In this document: positions 6,087 through 9,746 of the stretch, one piece after another
Numbering within the stretch: position 1 is the stretch's first letter
Layout of the letters: each line of letters starts with the position of its first letter
Assembly: GCA_028277295.1 (NCBI GenBank)
Contig: JANQGN010000468.1
Coordinates: 1 to 9,746 of the forward strand
Direction of reading: 5' to 3'
DNA from: Rhodospira sp.
GTDB lineage: Bacteria > Pseudomonadota > Alphaproteobacteria > Rhodospirillales > Rhodospirillaceae
DNA: 9,746 bases
The notes under the pieces: generated by a model
Seen by the model: the letters and a program-made list of their open reading frames with translations, nothing else
Database searches by the model: none
What the model was told of the DNA's origin: nothing
Position numbers and translations under genes: made by a program

Positions 6087-7759
6087 CACCGACGCAGACC
6101 GCGATGCAAACCCCGCCATCCGTGGACGAGGAGAACGATGAGCCCGCCATCGCCATCGTCGAGGACTTGACCATTGAGCACGTGAACGGGTTCCGGCTGC
6201 TTGAAAACGCGCACATTACCTTGCATCCGGGCGAAGTGGTCATCCTCACCGGACCCAGCGGATGCGGCAAATCCACCTTGCTGAACTTGCTCGCCGGCAC
6301 CATCGACCCGGCGGCTGATGGCTGGCGCCTGTCGGGAACGCTGCGGTTCCTGGGGCACACCTTTGACCTGTCGAGCGAGACGGTCACCGTCGGCGGCATG
6401 ATCTTCCAGGACTTCGCCCTGTTCAACGAACTGACGGTGGCGGAGAACCTGGCCATCGCCGCCGACCACAACGACCCCGTTGACGAGGAGGTCGCCAAGG
6501 CCATCGACCAGTTGTTGCGAGGGGTTCCCCGCGGCGCGCTCATTGGCGCCTGCAGCGGTGGACAAAAACAGCGTGTGGCCATCGCCCGCACCCTGCTGGC
6601 CAATCACCCGGTGCTGTTCATGGACGAACCCAACTCGGGCCTGGACGTGGCCGCCTCGGCGCGCCTCACCGACCTGGTGCGCTTGTTGAGCCGCGAGGCC
6701 GGTATCACGGTGGTGATCATCGCCCACCACCTGCGCGAACTGATCGGCGCCGCCGACCGCGTGTTGCTGCTTGACCCCCGCGGCAGCACCTTGCGAACGC
6801 TGCCCGCCGATGGCCCCGCTGTCGAGGCGGACCTGCGCGACCTGGATGACCAGTTGCATCACGCGGGTGCCGCCAAGACCATGGAGGAAAGCCTTGTCCT
6901 GGGCACCTTCGGGAGCGGCCATGGGAGCGGCTTTGGGGGCGCGGCGGTCTCGGCGTCCAGCGATGGGCACCGGCTGGTGCGCTCGTTCCGGCGCATCGTG
7001 CGGCCGAGACGCGTGCGATCACGATGGGTGCTTGCCTACCTGCGGCGGTATCTTTGGGAACACTGCCTCGCCCCATCCGGCCTGCTGTTCTCGACCCTGG
7101 GCGTCGTCATCATCGGCTTCGTGACCACCTGGTTCATCTTCCAGTATCTGCCGTTTCGCGACCTTCTGCTGCCGGTGATCCATTCGGACACGCTGGCGGG
7201 CCTGGCGTTCACCCAGGAACGGGTTCTGGCGCCCCTGGTCATCGCGGTCCTGCTGATCACCCGAAGCGTCGCCTTGATCGGGGCGGACATCGGTCATCGG
7301 GTACATGGCAATCAGATCAAGGCGATGCGCAACCTGAACATCCCCTATAACCTGTATCTGACGACCAATGTCCTGATCGCCACCGGGATCGCGGCCACGG
7401 TGTTGGTGACGCTGGCCGTTGGAGCGACGGCCTGGGTATCGATGAGCACCTGGATGCAAATCTTCCCGCAGGACTCCCCCCACCTTTGGCGCGACCAGTA
7501 CTTCCAGCGTCTGTGGCCGCCAGACACGCCGCTGATGATTGGCATGGACTGGATCATCGCCAAGGCCGTGCCTTCGGTGCTCGGCGCCACCATGATCGCC
7601 CTGTATCTGGGGTATCGGCCGAAGCGGTCGGCGGCCGACATCAACACCGCCATCGCTCAGTCGCTCATCTGGGGCATGTCATTTGTGCTGGTGTGGCAGA
7701 CGGCGCTGATCCTGTTCGAGTTCAAGGCCGTCTCGGCGCGACTGGAGGCCACGTTCTAG
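6083..7759 (+). CDS. Fused ABC ATPase-permease, MlaF-MlaE-like lipid transporter
   Basis: A 558-aa single chain with ATPase and permease. The ATPase half has Walker A GPSGCGKST (57-65), Q-loop FQDFALFNE, signature CSGGQKQRVAIAR from 157 (C replaces the usual L), Walker B VLFMDEPNSGLD (177-188) and switch His215 in IIAHH. All catalytic residues are present. A Gly/Ser-rich linker at about 270-295 leads to a membrane domain from about 332. That domain resembles MlaE/YrbE: ITRSVALIGADIGHRV recalls the family's R-x-G-A-A-I-A-A-E-L-G segment, and ALYLGYRPKRSAADINTA recalls its C-terminal GxxxGGAEGVG segment. MlaFE complexes move phospholipids across the inner membrane with an MCE-type partner; here the upstream gene may fill that role. 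In Mla systems the two subunits are normally separate genes, so the fusion is notable. RBS GGGAAGGA lies at 6068-6075. The TAG stop is also the first three bases of a repeat element. Confidence 0.85.
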   Translation: MTPTQTAMQTPPSVDEENDEPAIAIVEDLTIEHVNGFRLLENAHITLHPGEVVILTGPSGCGKSTLLNLLAGTIDPAADGWRLSGTLRFLGHTFDLSSETVTVGGMIFQDFALFNELTVAENLAIAADHNDPVDEEVAKAIDQLLRGVPRGALIGACSGGQKQRVAIARTLLANHPVLFMDEPNSGLDVAASARLTDLVRLLSREAGITVVIIAHHLRELIGAADRVLLLDPRGSTLRTLPADGPAVEADLRDLDDQLHHAGAAKTMEESLVLGTFGSGHGSGFGGAAVSASSDGHRLVRSFRRIVRPRRVRSRWVLAYLRRYLWEHCLAPSGLLFSTLGVVIIGFVTTWFIFQYLPFRDLLLPVIHSDTLAGLAFTQERVLAPLVIAVLLITRSVALIGADIGHRVHGNQIKAMRNLNIPYNLYLTTNVLIATGIAATVLVTLAVGATAWVSMSTWMQIFPQDSPHLWRDQYFQRLWPPDTPLMIGMDWIIAKAVPSVLGATMIALYLGYRPKRSAADINTAIAQSLIWGMSFVLVWQTALILFEFKAVSARLEATF

Positions 7760-7979
7760 AGCAAATCCCGAGCGATCTGGAACAGATCGCCCTGGAAGAT
7801 CTTTTGGGGACGATTTGCTTGAAAAACAAATTGTTAAAGCCCGTCCGGAAAGTCTGGGGAGCCACAATATGGTGTGTGCCCGTGCCCGAATCGCATGCCG
7901 TATGTGGTGTTTTGCAAGGCTTTCCGGACAGACACTGAGAGCATGCTGGGCGATTCAGAAATCGCGCGACATGCTCTAG
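7757..7979 (+). repeat. Palindromic repeat, copy 1 (interrupted)
   Basis: The left block (7757-7840) matches copy 2 at 9526-9610 with five differences, one of them a single-base indel. The right block (7940-7979) matches 9608-9647 with six differences in 40. The left block folds as a branched hairpin: AGCAAATC (7760-7767) pairs with GATTTGCT (7812-7819), enclosing GCGATCTG-gaa-CAGATCGC (7772-7790). The right block is a second hairpin closed by AGAGCATG/CATGCTCT (7938-7945 and 7970-7977), with inner GCGATT/AATCGC. A 99-bp segment separates the blocks here but not in copy 2. The element begins at the stop codon of the ABC gene and could act as its terminator or mRNA stabiliser. Confidence 0.85.
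7841..7939. mobile_element. 99-bp palindromic insert inside repeat copy 1 (MITE-like)
   Basis: This segment is absent from copy 2. It is flanked by AGC on both sides (7838-7840 and 7940-7942), where copy 2 has a single AGC (9608-9610), as expected of a 3-bp target duplication. GTCCGGAAAG (7843-7852) and CTTTCCGGAC (7920-7929) are perfect inverted repeats. An inner pair, CCACAATATGG (7862-7872) and CCGTATGTGG (7898-7907), is imperfectly complementary, so the whole segment can fold into one long hairpin. It has no coding capacity and would be mobilised in trans if mobile. The right end extends 10 bp beyond the inverted repeat and the left only 2 bp, so the true ends are uncertain. Loss from copy 2 is the alternative. 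Confidence 0.6.
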
Positions 7980-8063
7980 GGCCTGTTGAGCCAGGGGTCA
8001 CCGAAGACACCCTCGTGTCCCCATCCCCATCGATCGATCCCCATTCCTGCGGAGCGTCCCACG

Positions 8064-8993
8064 GTGGCCACCTATCCCGATCTCGTGCGTACCTATCTGC
8101 ATGGCCGCCATCTGCTCCGCACCGCCGACGAACGCCGCTTGCTGCGCGCGGGCGTCGACGTCTACGGTCTGGACATGACCGCCGCCCAACGGCTGTTGGG
8201 AGAGGAGGCGACCCGCGCCGGCGTGGCCCGGCAGGTGGATGTGGACGCCGCCACCCGAGCGCTGCTCGCCGCGCGCCCATCGCGGACTGGGCGGGCAGGC
8301 CGGGTCTCCAGCGCGGAGTTCGAGCGCATCGGCCAGTTCTACCGTGCCCGGGCCGGCGGGCAGCTGCCCCAGGCCGAGGTGGATGGCCGGATCAAGCGGC
8401 TGATGATCGAGGAAAACGTCGCGCCCCGCGCCGAGGGCTGGCTGTGGCGCACACGCGGCTGGTTCGACCGGATCCCCGAACACCAGCCCATGGGGGGCGA
8501 GCCCGCCGGACCCGGCGGCGGAACAGGCCGTGGCGCTGCCCCCGACGCCGTGGGCGCGGATCCTGGATCGGTGACCCTGGCTGTTCCGGCACGCGCCATC
8601 CTGTCCGCCTGGGCCGAGCGGGCCAATGCCGTCAATGTCGCCGGGGTGGTGGCCCTTTACGCGCCCCAGGGCCTGTTGCTGGCCACGGCCGCGCCCGAAC
8701 CCCGCCAGGGACAAGCCTCCATCCGCCAGTACTTTCAAACGCTCCTGGCCCATCCCCGGTTCGCGGTGCGGATGGGCCCGGAACTGGCGTCGATCGGCCA
8801 GGACCCGGTCACGGTGAGCGGGCTTTACGAGTTCTCCTGGGTGGACGCCCAGGGCCAACCGGTGATGGTGCCGTCGCGCTACACCTTTGTGCTGACCCGC
8901 CCGCCGGGGCCGGGCGGCGGCGCCCCCGACGGCGCCATCCTGCAACATCACAGCTCCGCCTTGCCCAACCGCCCGGGCTCGGGAGAGGTCTAG
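8064..8993 (+). CDS. Two-domain protein with C-terminal SnoaL/CaMKII-association-like domain
   Basis: A 309-aa product with no signal peptide or membrane helix, probably cytoplasmic. Residues about 179-300 look like the SnoaL-like/CaMKII-association (SgcJ-EcaC) fold: AWAERANAVNVAGVVALYAP, a glycine before IRQYFQTLLAHP, SGLYEF, the strand SRYTFVLT and the closing HHSSALP (His295, His296). That fold is a cone-shaped alpha-beta barrel, often dimeric, with varied catalytic or binding roles; no substrate can be assigned. A Gly/Pro-rich linker (about 142-172) joins an unrecognised helical N-terminal domain. In that domain AGRVSSAEFERI faintly recalls an EF-hand exit helix, but the acidic calcium ligands are missing. 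GTG 8064 was chosen because GGAG (8051-8054) precedes it by 9 nt; the in-frame TTG at 7986 overlaps low-complexity sequence after the repeat. It is about 85 bp downstream of repeat copy 1, probably its own unit. Confidence 0.8.
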   Translation: MATYPDLVRTYLHGRHLLRTADERRLLRAGVDVYGLDMTAAQRLLGEEATRAGVARQVDVDAATRALLAARPSRTGRAGRVSSAEFERIGQFYRARAGGQLPQAEVDGRIKRLMIEENVAPRAEGWLWRTRGWFDRIPEHQPMGGEPAGPGGGTGRGAAPDAVGADPGSVTLAVPARAILSAWAERANAVNVAGVVALYAPQGLLLATAAPEPRQGQASIRQYFQTLLAHPRFAVRMGPELASIGQDPVTVSGLYEFSWVDAQGQPVMVPSRYTFVLTRPPGPGGGAPDGAILQHHSSALPNRPGSGEV

Positions 8994-9009
8994 AACCCAA
9001 CGACCCTGA

Positions 9010-9037
9010 TGAGGCAAGTCGTGAACCATCTGCCTCA
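9010..9037. terminator. Weak dyad between convergent genes
   Basis: TGAGGCA (9010-9016) and TGCCTCA (9031-9037) are perfect inverted repeats with a 14-nt loop, in the 82-bp space between two convergent genes. The position fits a shared terminator. The stem is only 7 bp and no T-run flanks it on either strand, so support is weak. Confidence 0.25.
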
Positions 9038-9075
9038 CACCAGCGGGGACACCTCGATCGTCCTTCCTTGCGGGA

Positions 9076-9498
9076 TCATGTAATCTCCACCTGTTTGACA
9101 CCGCCGATTCGGTAATGGATGTGGGAGAAGCACAGGCCGACCGTGCAGACGATCGCCAAGTTGATCTGGACGGCGAATATAATGTCTTCCCAGCTCTCCA
9201 GGTCGACGGCACCCAGCTCTATGAAGTAAAATGAGGCACCTGCACTGGCCAGAATGGTGAGCACGAGACCTGTTCTATGCAGCGAACGTCGGGTATTGTC
9301 CAGGGTGCTATACAATCCGAGTCCCAGCGCGCCCCCCGCCGACATCTTCAAGGCCCAATCGAAGGCCGGGTCTTCCATGACCCAATGATAGTATGAATAA
9401 CCGCTAAAGTTATAGGTTGCAAAAACAAGGAACAGCACCCATAGGCCGCGCACGACAACGCCGACAAAGCCGAGCGGTTTGCTTTCACCCATGGCCAT
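9076..9498 (-). CDS. Small four-helix membrane protein, DUF6524-like
   Basis: A 140-aa integral membrane protein with four predicted helices at about 11-27, 48-64, 75-93 and 105-124. The stretch ATYNFSGYSYYHW after helix 1 resembles the conserved motif I recall for DUF6524, a family of short alphaproteobacterial membrane proteins without known function; this assignment is from memory. The start at 9498 is set by GGAGG (9504-9508 on the - strand), 5 nt upstream; the second Met two codons in is less well spaced. Extension to 9552 would run into the repeat element and is unlikely. It is transcribed towards the previous gene. Repeat copy 2 ends 28 bp upstream of the start, so the promoter must lie in or across that repeat. 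Confidence 0.8.
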   Translation of the reverse strand: MAMGESKPLGFVGVVVRGLWVLFLVFATYNFSGYSYYHWVMEDPAFDWALKMSAGGALGLGLYSTLDNTRRSLHRTGLVLTILASAGASFYFIELGAVDLESWEDIIFAVQINLAIVCTVGLCFSHIHYRIGGVKQVEIT

Positions 9499-9525
9499 GC
9501 GCGCCTCCACCCTAAATAGTTGAAT

Positions 9526-9647
9526 TAGAGCAAACCCCGAGCGATCTGGCACAGATCGCCCTGGAAGATCTTTTTGGGGACGATTTGCTTGAAAAACAAA
9601 TCGTTATAGCATGTTGGGTGACTCAGAAATCACGCAACATGCTCCAG
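9526..9647 (+). repeat. Palindromic repeat, copy 2 (uninterrupted)
   Basis: Same element and orientation as copy 1, without the 99-bp insert. Hairpin GCGATCTG-gca-CAGATCGC spans 9541-9559, with only the 3-nt loop changed relative to copy 1. The right hairpin is AGCATGTTGGGTGACT paired with AATCACGCAACATGCT (9608-9623 and 9627-9642), 14 of 16 positions complementary. Paired C/G to T/A changes relative to copy 1 keep the stem. It sits between the divergent DUF6524-like gene and the partial gene at 9712. Confidence 0.85.
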
Positions 9648-9711
9648 CAGGGCTCCGAACGCGGATGGACGATCGTTTAAGAAGCGCCTTCCGAGAGGAC
9701 CGGAGCACGCG

Positions 9712-9746
9712 ATGGAGATCCTTCGGTCGTTTCACTTCCTCAGTGT
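9712..9746 (+). CDS. Possible start of a gene running off the window
   Basis: ATG at 9712 opens a frame reading MEILRSFHFLS before the window ends. CCGGAG (9700-9705) lies 6 nt upstream as a plausible RBS. The start is charged then hydrophobic, as in a signal peptide or membrane helix. Eleven codons are too few to name it or to be sure that it is real. Confidence 0.4.
   Translation, partial: MEILRSFHFLS

Noticed and set aside
4995..6119. 374-codon antisense open frame
   Set aside because: It lies opposite a gene with RBS, coupling to its downstream partner and sensible membrane/domain features. Its translation is low-complexity Gly/Arg/Gln-rich, typical of antisense frames in GC-rich DNA.
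7874..9115. 413-codon + strand open frame overlapping the SnoaL-like gene
   Set aside because: Its translation is Arg/Gly/Pro-rich with no family resemblance, whereas the frame from 8064 has an RBS and recognisable C-terminal motifs.
7998..9212. 404-codon antisense open frame over the SnoaL-like gene and into the DUF6524-like gene
   Set aside because: It overlaps two better-supported genes, shows no recognisable domain and reflects the scarcity of stop codons in GC-rich sequence.
7757..9647. CRISPR array or composite transposon formed by the two repeats
   Set aside because: There are only two long structured copies 1.7 kb apart, without regular spacers. No transposase lies between them, and the intervening genes are convergent ordinary genes.

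Overview
The window is GC-rich and densely coding, with GTG and possible CTG starts and strong third-position GC. This fits an alphaproteobacterium, most likely a Rhodospirillales-type organism. That placement is an inference from base composition and protein character; no rRNA or other phylogenetic marker is present.

Region 1 (1-4592) is a two-gene autoinducer-2 (AI-2) reception module. After a leader with three separate inverted repeats (1-47, 69-93, 146-165) comes a periplasmic binding protein that reads as an ortholog of Vibrio LuxP. All nine residues I recall as AI-2 contacts are present. Next is a LuxQ-type hybrid histidine kinase with a LuxQ-like periplasmic sensor, PAS, HisKA, HATPase and receiver, plus a C-terminal HPt domain that Vibrio LuxQ lacks. 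The kinase reading frame has no ATG or SD-backed GTG at a sensible place; a CTG at 1461 behind GGAGA is the best candidate start.

Region 2 (4593-7759) begins with a 360-bp non-coding gap holding two short dyads. One of them shares a CGGT[C/A]A half-site with the dyad upstream of luxP. It is followed by an overlapping gene pair: a membrane-anchored periplasmic protein of uncertain family, and a single-chain ABC transporter joining an MlaF-like ATPase to an MlaE/YrbE-like permease. This looks like a compact lipid-transport system at the envelope.

Region 3 (7757-9746) holds two copies of a structured palindromic repeat in the same orientation. Copy 1 starts at the ABC gene's stop codon and is split by a 99-bp segment with its own inverted repeats; copy 2 is uninterrupted. 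Between them lie a two-domain protein with a C-terminal SnoaL/CaMKII-association-type domain (+ strand) and a small four-helix membrane protein resembling DUF6524 (- strand), transcribed convergently. A probable partial gene starts at 9712 and runs off the window.

As a working model, LuxP-AI-2 in the periplasm modulates LuxQ. Phosphate flows His to Asp to the built-in HPt and then to an unlinked response regulator. Control of the neighbouring lipid transporter by this pathway is only a hypothesis from proximity and the shared half-site. No luxS, luxU or luxO homolog lies in the window.
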